DNA of 64,000 nucleotides from Alphaproteobacteria bacterium (GTDB taxonomy: Bacteria; Pseudomonadota; Alphaproteobacteria; Rs-D84): assembly GCA_017409215.1 (NCBI GenBank), contig JAFQTD010000023.1, positions 62,001 to 126,000 of the forward strand, given 5' to 3'. Positions 17,748 through 25,530 of the stretch are shown here, in pieces (the first letter of the stretch is position 1; each line of letters begins with the position of its first letter). The notes beneath the pieces were generated by a model. It was given only the letters and a program-made list of their open reading frames with translations. It made no database searches and was not told the origin of the DNA. A program made the position numbers and the translations under genes.

Positions 17748-19064
17748 ATGTCTAAAATAAGAACGCATATCGCCGAAATTCCACAAAAAATTGGCGAAAC
17801 AATAACTGTCAAAGGTCACGCGCAAACAATCCGTGCGCAATCAAGTGTTGCGTTTATTGTCCTGCGTGAAATCACCGGCATGGTTCAATGCGTTGTTGAA
17901 CGCGGAACCGCAGCCTTTGAATTGGCAAAACAAATAACAACAGAATCTGTTATATCTGTGACAGGTACGGTTGTAAAAACCCCCAGCACGGAATCAGGAT
18001 TTGAAATCCACGTTTCCGAATTGGAAATCATATCATTGGCCGAGGCGACACCAATCCCCGTCACCCCAAAGGGCAGTGTTGAAGTCACGCCCGAAAAAGC
18101 CCAGGATTGGCGTTTCTTGTCTCTGCGCAGCCCACGTGGCGCAACGATAATGCGTGCGCTGTCGGCGATGACGGCCGGATACCATGAATATTTGGAAAAA
18201 CGTGGATTTATTGAAATCCAGACCCCAAAAATCATGGCAACGCCGTCTGAATCCAGGGCGGAATTATTCAAACTGGAATACTTTGGCCAAACGGCATACC
18301 TGGCGCAATCACCACAATTGTTCAAACAGATGGCAATCGCGGCGGGCCTGGAACGTGTGTTTGAGGTTGCACCTGCATTCCGTGCAGACCATTCCTTTAC
18401 CACACGGCATTCAACCGAATTTACATCGTTTGACGGTGAAATGGCGTATATCGAAAGCTTTGAAGAAGTAATGCAAGAGTTGGAACAGGCGGTGCGCTAT
18501 ATGCTGACATCCATCAAAAAGACATGTGGCAAAGAGATTGAAAAATACTTTGGCATATCAGAGTTTCAGTTAAAGAAACCAATTCCACGCATCACCATGG
18601 CACGTGCCAAGGAAATCCTGCGTGAAATGGGGTGCGCATCCGCCGAACCAGACATAACCACCGCCGAAGAAAAAGCACTGGGCGAATATGTGCGCGAGCA
18701 TTATGGTTCTGATTTCGTCTATATCACCGAATGGCCATGGGAATGCCGCCCATTCTATCACAAGAAAGGCATTGGCGAACATGGGCAGCCTATATCTGTG
18801 TCGGCTGACTTGCTGTATCGTGGGGTTGAAATTGTGACCTGCGCCCAACGCGAAGAGTCGTACGAAAAACTGTGCGAACAACTGCGCGAAAAAGGATTAC
18901 ATCAACCGGGGCTGCAGTGGTACCTGGAATGCTTCCGATATGGTATGCCACCGCATGGTGGTTGGGGTATGGGCGGTGCCAGATTCATAAAACAATTGCT
19001 GGATCTGCCCAGTTTGCGTGAGGCCACATTCCTGTTCCGTGGACCGACCCGTCTGATGCCATAA
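17748..19064 (+). CDS. aspS: archaeal-type aspartyl-tRNA synthetase
   Basis: 438 residues, the short class II form without the bacterial GAD insertion. There is an N-terminal OB-fold anticodon-binding domain (about residues 1-110), motif 2 FRADHSFTTRHSTEFTSFD near 210-230, and motif 3 ending GGARFIKQLLDL...FLFRGPTRLMP. This type is often non-discriminating (tRNA-Asp and tRNA-Asn); which applies here cannot be read from sequence. It is controlled by the T-box leader upstream and starts behind a strong AGGAGG site. It is visibly more G+C-rich than its neighbours, consistent with transfer. Confidence 0.92.
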   Translation: MSKIRTHIAEIPQKIGETITVKGHAQTIRAQSSVAFIVLREITGMVQCVVERGTAAFELAKQITTESVISVTGTVVKTPSTESGFEIHVSELEIISLAEATPIPVTPKGSVEVTPEKAQDWRFLSLRSPRGATIMRALSAMTAGYHEYLEKRGFIEIQTPKIMATPSESRAELFKLEYFGQTAYLAQSPQLFKQMAIAAGLERVFEVAPAFRADHSFTTRHSTEFTSFDGEMAYIESFEEVMQELEQAVRYMLTSIKKTCGKEIEKYFGISEFQLKKPIPRITMARAKEILREMGCASAEPDITTAEEKALGEYVREHYGSDFVYITEWPWECRPFYHKKGIGEHGQPISVSADLLYRGVEIVTCAQREESYEKLCEQLREKGLHQPGLQWYLECFRYGMPPHGGWGMGGARFIKQLLDLPSLREATFLFRGPTRLMP

Positions 19065-19065
19065 A

Positions 19066-19102
19066 AACAACCGCCCAAATCGGGCGGTGTTTGTTTTTTT
19101 TT
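19066..19102 (+). terminator. terminator of aspS
   Basis: CCGCCC-AAAT-CGGGCGG hairpin followed by a long T-rich run. A similar hairpin follows the lipoprotein gene at 22483-22520. Confidence 0.85.
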
Positions 19103-19111
19103 GCCTAAAAG

Positions 19112-19199
19112 GTCAATTTTGTATGTGTCAAATATAACTTGAAAACCCATCAATTTATGCTAATTTCATAATAGAATTAAAGTATAAAGGGTAATAAAA
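19112..19199 (+). repeat. copied 5' leader of MSFTQ genes, copy 1
   Basis: About 88 bases, almost identical to 21644-21730 and 22532-22619. Each ends directly at an ATGTCATTTAC start. The shared blocks TTGAAAACCCATCAA and CTAATTTCATAATAG probably hold the promoter. Confidence 0.85.
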
Positions 19200-19541
19200 A
19201 TGTCATTTACACAGGAAAAAAGAATAAAAGTCCGCAAGTGTCAGGGTTGTGAAAAACACTGCGAATTTGGTGTTAAATTTGAAGAATCAAAGGTCATGCA
19301 CGAAGGAAAACTGGTGTCCAAACAATGCGTATATCCAACGCTGGGTGGAAATGCCATAAAATCATACTTGAATAGTATTGGCGTAACTGTTAAGCCGGGC
19401 TTTCTTGTTATGGACAATATTGTCATACTGGATGGGGTGCCAAAAAAAATAAATGCTGAAACTATGTCACATATTACCGAAGACATGTTAAAAGAGGCAC
19501 AACTAATTTCTTATTTGTGCGACCATTACAAGACACGATAA
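19200..19541 (+). CDS. MSFTQ-family small cysteine-rich protein 1
   Basis: 113 residues, family not recognised. It shares MSFTQE at the N-terminus, a CQGCEKHCEFG cluster (C-x2-C-x3-C-x2-G, about residues 13-23), a VYPTLGGNAIKSY block, and a C-terminal LCDHYKTR with the other members. Clustered Cys/His suggests metal binding. It has no signal peptide. It is first in a run with the 76-residue protein and a larger paralogue. Confidence 0.72.
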   Translation: MSFTQEKRIKVRKCQGCEKHCEFGVKFEESKVMHEGKLVSKQCVYPTLGGNAIKSYLNSIGVTVKPGFLVMDNIVILDGVPKKINAETMSHITEDMLKEAQLISYLCDHYKTR

Positions 19542-19553
19542 AGGAAAATCAAA

Positions 19554-19784
19554 ATGGCATTTTGGAATAAAAAAGTTAAAATTTGTAGAAACTATTTTGC
19601 AGGCGAAGGCTGCAAACACAAGCGTGGTTCAACTTGTATTTGCGATGCCCCAGACGATGCGGAATGTCGGCAATATAAATTTATACGCCCCAGCAAAACA
19701 GAACTGGAAATACTGAATAATCAGTCAGAAATTAAATATATGTTGTCATATATTGAGCAGACATTACATGAAAAACAACGATAA
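19554..19784 (+). CDS. small cysteine-rich protein
   Basis: 76 residues, not recognised. Eight-odd Cys/His residues lie in the first half (CRNYFAGEGCKHKRGSTCICD...EC), resembling a zinc-ribbon-like knot, followed by a helix ending HEKQR. It starts 12 bases after the first MSFTQ gene (AAAGGAAAATCAAA upstream) and ends in the same basic C-terminal style as its neighbours. Confidence 0.65.
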   Translation: MAFWNKKVKICRNYFAGEGCKHKRGSTCICDAPDDAECRQYKFIRPSKTELEILNNQSEIKYMLSYIEQTLHEKQR

Positions 19785-19796
19785 AGGGTAATGAAA

Positions 19797-20516
19797 ATGT
19801 CATTTACACAGATGCCAGCAGAACAACCGCCTATAAAAATGTCAGTCGGGGATATGTATTCTATTGCGGAATCCATGCTAAGCAACAGTGAATGTCCTGT
19901 TTTTATAGAAAATATGGGAACAGAAAACAAGACAAAATGGCAAATAATCATTGCCTATGTCTCAGAGGTGGGACGTTGTGGCAAGGCAAGAATGACCATT
20001 GAAGCCCAACACAACCCGTCCGGCAAGGGAAAAATTGACCTGTTTCATAATGATACGCATATAGCAACCGCAACAACCAGACTAAATGTCGGACATGCGA
20101 TTTGTTCGTCAAAACGCAGTCCTGCGGACGTGTTTGTGCCTCTGCTTTCTTCTAACTTTTTTATGCTGATTGACAAGATACAATTACGACTGAACAAGAA
20201 ACTGGAATTGCGTAATAATACAAATTATCTTATAGACACGTTTGAAAGTTATACAGACAAGCACAAGGGCAATCGTTGTTATGGATGCCCCAAGAATTGC
20301 AAGCTGGGATTTGTGTACAGTGGGGATTATATATATCCAACAATTGATGCTAAGCAAATAACAGAGTTCAAAGGTGCAAGTGGCAACATGGTTAAAACTG
20401 GCCGTCATAAATCATTTCGGTTTCACAAAGATGGCACAGAATGGTTTACAGACGAACGGCTGATAGACAAGGCACGTGATGTCGCAAAAAACTGCTATTA
20501 CTATAAACAACGATAG
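19797..20516 (+). CDS. MSFTQ-family protein, long form
   Basis: 239 residues from ATG 19797, chosen by analogy with paralogues (GGGTAATGAAA precedes ATGTCATTTACACAG); ATG 19791 is an alternative. An unassigned N-terminal domain of ~150 residues precedes the family's cysteine module CYGCPKNCKLGF (about residue 158), YPTIDAKQI, and C-terminal NCYYYKQR. It looks like a fusion of the small family to an extra domain. Confidence 0.7.
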   Translation: MSFTQMPAEQPPIKMSVGDMYSIAESMLSNSECPVFIENMGTENKTKWQIIIAYVSEVGRCGKARMTIEAQHNPSGKGKIDLFHNDTHIATATTRLNVGHAICSSKRSPADVFVPLLSSNFFMLIDKIQLRLNKKLELRNNTNYLIDTFESYTDKHKGNRCYGCPKNCKLGFVYSGDYIYPTIDAKQITEFKGASGNMVKTGRHKSFRFHKDGTEWFTDERLIDKARDVAKNCYYYKQR

Positions 20517-20529
20517 AAACAACAAAACA

Positions 20530-20557
20530 AACATACCGCCCATCTGGGCGGTTTTTA
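20530..20557 (+). terminator. terminator after MSFTQ long gene
   Basis: ACCGCCCATCTGGGCGGT hairpin followed by TTTT. Confidence 0.75.
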
Positions 20558-20561
20558 TGTA

Positions 20562-20654
20562 ACTTTATAGTTCTTAAAAATACAAACTATAAAGTTTGTG
20601 CTTGCGTTGTTTTACTTTATACTTTATAGTTATTAAAAACACAAACCTTAAAGT
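20562..20654 (+). promoter_or_regulatory. two palindromic operators in front of fic
   Basis: ACTTTATAGTT (20562-20572) pairs with AACTATAAAGT (20585-20595), a perfect 11-bp inverted repeat. A second, slightly decayed copy is at 20621-20631 / 20644-20654, ending 13 bases before the fic start. This suggests autorepression by the Fic protein's C-terminal HTH. Confidence 0.7.
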
Positions 20655-20667
20655 AAGAGGTAAGCAA

Positions 20668-21561
20668 ATGTCTGAAATCTTAAAAAGCATAAACGAAAAC
20701 AAAAAGAAACTATCTTTGTTGTTAAAAAACAAGGATAATCGTGATGTTTTATATAATTGGCTAAAGACCGAGTTGGCTTATACTTCTAATGCGATTGAGG
20801 GCAATACCCTGACGCGTCGTGAAACATCGCTGGCGATTGAAGAGAATATAACCAGTGGTTCAAAACCTATTTCACATTATGTAGAGGCGGTAAATCATGC
20901 CCGGGCATTTGAGCTGATTATGGCCCGTGCCAAGGATAAGCGGCCGATTGATGTCAATGATGTATTACACATACACAAGTGCATTCTGTCAGGAATTGAC
21001 GATCCAAATGCGGGCTTTTACAGAAATGTTCCTGTTAGAATCTCTGGTTCCAGGACTGTTTTACCAAATCCGCTAAAAGTGCCAGACTTGATGGAATGTT
21101 TTAATCATTGGTTAACTACGACTGATGAAGAGGTTGTATATCGTGCAGTAAATGCACACTATCGTTTGGTGACAATTCATCCGTTCAAGGATGGAAATGG
21201 TCGTACTGCACGATTGCTGATGAATCTGATTTTGGTACAGGCTGGCCTTACGCCAACTATTATCAGAAAAATAGACAGAAAGCGTTATTTGGATGCGTTG
21301 GAAAAATACCAAACAACTGGGAACGGTGAATCATATTATAGCTTTATGTTGTCGGCATTAAATCGGTCTTTAAAGACGGCAATAGATATGCTGGACACAA
21401 ACCGCCCAGATGCAAGCGGTGTAAAACTGGTGACAATTGCAAAGTATGCCAAAATAAAAGGCGTTCCAACATCAACAATACGCTATTGGGTGCAAACGGG
21501 TAAAATAAAACCAACCGCAATAACGGATTCGGGGTATATGATGTTTGACCCGAATATGTAA
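20668..21561 (+). CDS. Fic-family AMPylator with C-terminal HTH
   Basis: 297 residues from ATG 20668 (AAGAGG upstream). The N-terminal TSNAIEGNT (about residues 37-45) is the self-inhibitory (S/T)xxxE(G/N) helix of class II Fic proteins. The Fic core is HPFKDGNGRTARLLMN (about 172-187). A MerR-like HTH (IAKYAKIKGVPTSTIRYWVQTGKI) is at the C-terminus. Fic enzymes transfer AMP or related groups to proteins. The paired palindromes upstream fit autoregulation. It is flanked by MSFTQ paralogues. Confidence 0.9.
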   Translation: MSEILKSINENKKKLSLLLKNKDNRDVLYNWLKTELAYTSNAIEGNTLTRRETSLAIEENITSGSKPISHYVEAVNHARAFELIMARAKDKRPIDVNDVLHIHKCILSGIDDPNAGFYRNVPVRISGSRTVLPNPLKVPDLMECFNHWLTTTDEEVVYRAVNAHYRLVTIHPFKDGNGRTARLLMNLILVQAGLTPTIIRKIDRKRYLDALEKYQTTGNGESYYSFMLSALNRSLKTAIDMLDTNRPDASGVKLVTIAKYAKIKGVPTSTIRYWVQTGKIKPTAITDSGYMMFDPNM

Positions 21562-21643
21562 ATAGAAATTATTTTGAGGTGCTGTTAAAAAATGTAAAAA
21601 AATCGGTGTAAAATGGGGTGCTGTGCCAGATTTTTCAAAAAAA

Positions 21644-21730
21644 GTCAATTTTGTATGTGTCAAATATAACTTGAAAACCCATCAATTTATGCTAATTTCA
21701 TAATAGAATTAAAGTATAAAAGGATACAAA
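21644..21730 (+). repeat. copied 5' leader of MSFTQ genes, copy 2
   Basis: Near-identical to 19112-19199; differs mainly just before the start (AAAAGGATACAAA). Confidence 0.85.
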
Positions 21731-22084
21731 ATGTCATTTACGCAAGAAAATGAAATAAATATCAACAGATGCGATGGCTGTGACAAGCGGTGCAGATTGG
21801 GTTGGGAAGAATTTACGGACGAAGGTCGTGCTCCAAATGCTAAAATTAAGCCGGGTAAATTCTTTTTGTTCAAATTGGGACGACCTATACACTTTGTTGC
21901 ACCAGCGATTGACGGAAAACGCATAGAAATTTACCGCAACCAATATGGTAGCCTGGTGCGGGCAACATTTCGCGCTGACGTATTTTATAGAAATAATTTC
22001 GCAAAGAAGACAAAACTTACAGCACAACTTTTACAAAAGGCTCGTGAAATTGCCCGTTTGTGCGACCACTATAAGGCAAGATAA
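21731..22084 (+). CDS. MSFTQ-family small cysteine-rich protein 2
   Basis: 117 residues. Family features: MSFTQENE, CDGCDKRCRLGW (about residues 14-25), PAIDGKRIEIYRN, and C-terminal LCDHYKAR. AAAAGGA precedes the ATG. It is followed after 12 bases by a lipoprotein gene, with which it is probably co-transcribed. Function unknown. Confidence 0.72.
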   Translation: MSFTQENEININRCDGCDKRCRLGWEEFTDEGRAPNAKIKPGKFFLFKLGRPIHFVAPAIDGKRIEIYRNQYGSLVRATFRADVFYRNNFAKKTKLTAQLLQKAREIARLCDHYKAR

Positions 22085-22096
22085 AAGGAAAACAAA

Positions 22097-22471
22097 ATGA
22101 AAAAATATATGCACAAATTACCGACAGTTGCCTTGGCTATGTTAATGTTAGCCGGTTGCAAAAATAACAAGACAGGATTTCTTTCTGGTCCAGATTACAC
22201 AGACCCATCTTACACACAGGATACAGTAAAAGTACTAAATGTTAGGCATGGCTACTATGGTTCGCCTGAGCATTTCTGGGGTGTAAATCGCCAAGGTACT
22301 GTTGTCCAGGGACACATATCGTTGCAGCCAGATGTGATATTTCCGCTCAATGGTGATGAAATCGTTGTGCGGTATCAAAAGCCACATAATCCAGCAGAGT
22401 TTGTGGCTGTGTTTGACAACATAACCCAGCGCAAACGTGCTGCAGAATATGTAAAAGAAAAACAACGATAG
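22097..22471 (+). CDS. lipoprotein, member of an inverted pair
   Basis: 124 residues with a signal peptide MKKYMHKLPTVALAML and lipobox LAGC (Cys near 21), so it should be an exported, lipid-anchored protein. The mature part has WGVNRQGTV and GDEIVVRYQKP segments. A near-identical copy lies on the opposite strand at 23761-24135. Function unknown. Confidence 0.78.
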   Translation: MKKYMHKLPTVALAMLMLAGCKNNKTGFLSGPDYTDPSYTQDTVKVLNVRHGYYGSPEHFWGVNRQGTVVQGHISLQPDVIFPLNGDEIVVRYQKPHNPAEFVAVFDNITQRKRAAEYVKEKQR

Positions 22472-22482
22472 AAACAACAAAA

Positions 22483-22520
22483 CAACCACACCGCCCAAAT
22501 GGGCGGTGTTTGTTTTTTTT
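22483..22520 (+). terminator. terminator after the lipoprotein gene
   Basis: ACCGCCCAAATGGGCGGT hairpin plus a long T run. The 3' tail GATAGAAACAACAAAAC is shared with the MSFTQ long gene. Confidence 0.8.
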
Positions 22521-22531
22521 TTGCCTAAAAG

Positions 22532-22619
22532 GTCAATTTTGTATGTATCAAATATAACTTGAAAACCCATCAATTTATGCTAATTTCATAATAGAATTAA
22601 AGTATAAAGGGTAATAAAA
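22532..22619 (+). repeat. copied 5' leader of MSFTQ genes, copy 3
   Basis: Near-identical to 19112-19199, including the AAAGGGTAATAAAA ribosome-site region. Confidence 0.85.
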
Positions 22620-22916
22620 ATGTCATTTACACAGGAAAACGAAACAAATTTGCATACTGGGCCAGATGGAACGATTTGCGATGGCTGTGACAAGCGTTGC
22701 AAACTTGGTCACCATTGGTTTACCGGATGGTTCCTCTGTTGTCCAACCATAGACGGTCAAGAAATCAAGTGGTACAAGGGTCCAAACGGTGAAATTGTTG
22801 ATGCCTGCCGAATTTATCATGGCTGCACCCCTCATCAAATGGACCGTATGCTGAAACAGATAAACGAACTGGCGCATGAAATCGTCAAATACTGCGACCA
22901 TTACAAAACACGCTAG
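22620..22916 (+). CDS. MSFTQ-family small cysteine-rich protein 3
   Basis: 98 residues, the shortest member: MSFTQENE, CDGCDKRCKLGHHW (about residues 19-32), CCPTIDGQEIKWYKG, and C-terminal YCDHYKTR. Function unknown. It is the last of the series; two minus-strand HTH genes face it. Confidence 0.72.
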   Translation: MSFTQENETNLHTGPDGTICDGCDKRCKLGHHWFTGWFLCCPTIDGQEIKWYKGPNGEIVDACRIYHGCTPHQMDRMLKQINELAHEIVKYCDHYKTR

Positions 22917-22980
22917 AAATATACAATCTATAATATCAGCAAAGTGACACAGATGTACAGGTTTCTGATGTAGGGGTAGA

Positions 22981-23241
22981 TTATTCTTGAATGTCGATTT
23001 CTTTGGTGCGCAACCTGTCGCATATGACACCAAAGTCTGTAATCGACATATTCATTTTATTTAAAACCTTTACAACAGATGCGAATGACGGATAGTGTTC
23101 GCGCCCTGTTGGGTCATTACGCTTGCATTTGTTAAATGTAGTTGGATCTAAGCCACAAATTATTGCAAGTCGTGATGGACTGAGGTTTTGTTCTTTTGCG
23201 ATTTCATCAATTGTATTCCAAATGTCAAGGTGTGTTATCAT
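22981..23241 (-). CDS. small LexA/S24-type HTH protein 1
   Basis: 86 residues consisting only of a helix-turn-helix domain (IWNTIDEIAKEQNLSPSRLAIICGLDPTTFNKCKR). The sequence matches the N-terminus of alphaproteobacterial S24/LexA-like repressors, but the peptidase half is absent. A paralogue lies 90 bases upstream. It is probably a phage- or island-type repressor. Confidence 0.75.
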   Translation of the reverse strand: MITHLDIWNTIDEIAKEQNLSPSRLAIICGLDPTTFNKCKRNDPTGREHYPSFASVVKVLNKMNMSITDFGVICDRLRTKEIDIQE

Positions 23242-23331
23242 TTGTGGCTTCTTTTTTGTACAGTGTTATTATTGCATACATTGGTTATAAAAATCAATAT
23301 ATTGAATATTATAAAAAACAACCAATAAATA

Positions 23332-23598
23332 TTACTGCCCCATTGCATTTTCGGCGGTTAGTTTTTGTTTTTCTTGTGCGCATATTTCCGCAAAGTGTTC
23401 AACACTGGTATTCGTCGCGGCGATTATCTTGGATATTGTGCTGCATGATGGCCAACGTGGACTGCCGTCTGGAAAATACCATTTACTTTTATTGAATGTC
23501 GTCGCATCCAGACCGCTTAACTTTGCCAACCCAGAACAAGATAAATTGTTATCCTTGGCCAGACGTTCAATCGCATTCCATATAATCTTGTGTTTCAT
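23332..23598 (-). CDS. small LexA/S24-type HTH protein 2
   Basis: 88 residues, a paralogue of the preceding gene product (IWNAIERLAKDNNLSCSGLAKLSGLDATTFNKSKW, then RWPSCSTISKIIAAT). It also lacks the S24 peptidase domain. This sequence style is the best taxonomic hint for Alphaproteobacteria in the window. Confidence 0.75.
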   Translation of the reverse strand: MKHKIIWNAIERLAKDNNLSCSGLAKLSGLDATTFNKSKWYFPDGSPRWPSCSTISKIIAATNTSVEHFAEICAQEKQKLTAENAMGQ

Positions 23599-23724
23599 TA
23601 GTCCGCTCCTGCATATATAAAAAATTTCAAGACCACGACATTATTCCAAAAACTAAGAATAAAATCAATCATAAAGATAAAACACAATGCAATTCAACCT
23701 ACGGTTGTAGCAAACAGCCCAGAA

Positions 23725-23748
23725 AAACCGCCTTGGGGCGGTTTTATT
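23725..23748. terminator. bidirectional terminator
   Basis: AACCGCCTTGGGGCGGTTTTATT hairpin just beyond the minus-strand lipoprotein stop at 23761. Confidence 0.7.
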
Positions 23749-23760
23749 ATATTTGATTTT

Positions 23761-24135
23761 TTATCGTTGGTTTTGTTTAACGTACTCTGTGGCACGTTTG
23801 CGCTGGGTTATATTGTCATACACAGCCACATCCTTTGCTGGATTTTGTGGTTTTTGATATCGCACCACAATTTCATCGCCATCGTGCGGAAATATCACAC
23901 CTGGCTGCAACCATATGTCTCCCTGGATAACAGTACCTTGGCGATTTACACCCCAGAAATGCGGAGAGTGACCATAATAGGATTGCCTAACATTCAGTAC
24001 TTTTACTGTATCCTGTGTAAATGATGGGTCTGTGTAATCTGGACCAGAAAGAAATCCTGTCTTGTTATTTTTGCAACCGGCTAACATTAACATAGCCAAG
24101 GCAACTGTCGGTAATTTGTGCATATATTTTTTCAT
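23761..24135 (-). CDS. lipoprotein, second member of an inverted pair
   Basis: 124 residues from ATG 24135. Identical signal peptide and lipobox to 22097-22471, with scattered substitutions in the mature part (QSYYGHSPHFWGVNRQGTV, WLQPGVIFPHDGDEIVVRYQKP). The two copies form a ~375-bp inverted repeat 1.3 kb apart with the HTH genes between. Confidence 0.78.
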   Translation of the reverse strand: MKKYMHKLPTVALAMLMLAGCKNNKTGFLSGPDYTDPSFTQDTVKVLNVRQSYYGHSPHFWGVNRQGTVIQGDIWLQPGVIFPHDGDEIVVRYQKPQNPAKDVAVYDNITQRKRATEYVKQNQR

Positions 24136-24242
24136 ACTATTTTCCTTGTCATACGTGAATATTATAACAGAAAAACGTGGGTCCTGCAATGTTTTTATGC
24201 ATATAAGGTTTTGTTTATCTGTCCGTATCATAGTTTATCTTG

Positions 24243-24270
24243 TTGACAATAAATAAGTTTGTGCTACTGT
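24243..24270 (+). promoter_or_regulatory. promoter of a possibly leaderless radical SAM mRNA
   Basis: -35 TTGACA (24243-24248), a 16-base spacer, and -10 TACTGT (24265-24270). The ATG is at 24278, about where transcription would start, and no ribosome site is visible. Confidence 0.5.
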
Positions 24271-24277
24271 ATGTGTT

Positions 24278-25447
24278 ATGACAGATAAAGATGAAGTATT
24301 TGTAATACCCCAGAATAACGGTCGCGATAATCGCAGCTTTTCGCAACGTTTTCGTGAATTGTTGGTGTATCCTTTTCAAAAGCGGCGTTTTTATGCCCAG
24401 TGGCAAGATGCCCCCATGGATATACGTTTTCGTTTAACGAATAAATGCAACGAAAATTGTGCGCGCTGTTTTGAATGTTCTGGCCCAGAAAATCCATTGA
24501 ATACAGTTCCTGTGGATGATGTTATTTTTTATGGAAATCAGCGTGACAGTAATTTTACTAATATCTGTATGACCGGTGGTGAATGGTCGTTGATATATGA
24601 TATTCATCCGCACTATATGCGTGATGTGTTTTCGAATATTGATTTATCTCATGCAGACGAATATACGGTTCAGACAAATGCCCGATGGATAAATGGGGCG
24701 CATCGTGATGAAATACTTGGCGACCTAAGGTATATTCAGTCCAAACTGGGTAAACAAAACAAGGTTTTGAAACTAGATATGTCTGTGGACAGATATCGCA
24801 GTGGACAATGTATTGATTGTGTTCGTGATGTTATTTGCGCGGTGGCATCTGACCCACAGTTTAAGCATACTAAAATTCGCCTGATGTCGTGTGCGTTGGA
24901 TGCTAAAATGTCCAACGAACGTGTCTTGATACCAAATTTTTTTGCCGAACGTGGCATAGAATTAAAATTTGAAAATCGTTCATGGTTTAATCCGTATTTC
25001 CAGGTTTGCTATGCTAATAATACGCGCATTGTAATTCACGAAGAAGGCCCAACAATGCGTATTGGTCGTGCCAAGCAAAATAACATAGGCTATAAAATTT
25101 ATTATCCCCTATTACAGTGTGGCGGTCTGCAACCAGAATACACAAAAATGGAATTGTCACTGCGTGAAGACGGTATGATAAAATGGCATAATTGGTACGA
25201 CTGGGATATAATGGTGCCATACAAAGATTCAAATGGTAAAAACAAGCCATTGGCGCAAATTCGTAGTGAACTGGTTGATATGGCATGGCCACGTTTGTTG
25301 CGTCATAATATAAAAAATACTGTTTTGAATTTATTGCCAATATATGGTGGTATTCGTCAAATATATATCAACAAGCAAATACAAAAAACGTACGAAGAAA
25401 ACCGCAAGCAATTTACACACGTTGCACGCGTAATCAAAGAACTGTAG
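24278..25447 (+). CDS. radical SAM protein
   Basis: 389 residues. The 4Fe-4S motif CNENCARC (C-x3-C-x2-C, about residues 61-68) is followed by MTGGEWSL, the GGE motif that binds SAM. Later cysteines (CIDC, LMSC, QVCY, LQCGG) might hold a second cluster, but the SPASM pattern is not clear. Substrate unknown. It stands alone, with a promoter directly upstream and probably little or no leader. Confidence 0.85.
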   Translation: MTDKDEVFVIPQNNGRDNRSFSQRFRELLVYPFQKRRFYAQWQDAPMDIRFRLTNKCNENCARCFECSGPENPLNTVPVDDVIFYGNQRDSNFTNICMTGGEWSLIYDIHPHYMRDVFSNIDLSHADEYTVQTNARWINGAHRDEILGDLRYIQSKLGKQNKVLKLDMSVDRYRSGQCIDCVRDVICAVASDPQFKHTKIRLMSCALDAKMSNERVLIPNFFAERGIELKFENRSWFNPYFQVCYANNTRIVIHEEGPTMRIGRAKQNNIGYKIYYPLLQCGGLQPEYTKMELSLREDGMIKWHNWYDWDIMVPYKDSNGKNKPLAQIRSELVDMAWPRLLRHNIKNTVLNLLPIYGGIRQIYINKQIQKTYEENRKQFTHVARVIKEL

Positions 25448-25455
25448 TTATTCGT

Positions 25456-25485
25456 GCATCACACATCGCCTCGCATAGCATTTTG
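25456..25485 (+). repeat. GCATCACAC repeat a
   Basis: GCATCACACATCGCCTCGCATAGC type, one of eight dispersed same-strand copies (others at 28339, 28436, 37946, 38710, 41597, 41856, 42642). It lies upstream of a GNAT gene. Confidence 0.75.
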
Positions 25486-25530
25486 ATAAAAAATGTGATA
25501 AAATACATAAAATAAATCAAAGGCAATATA

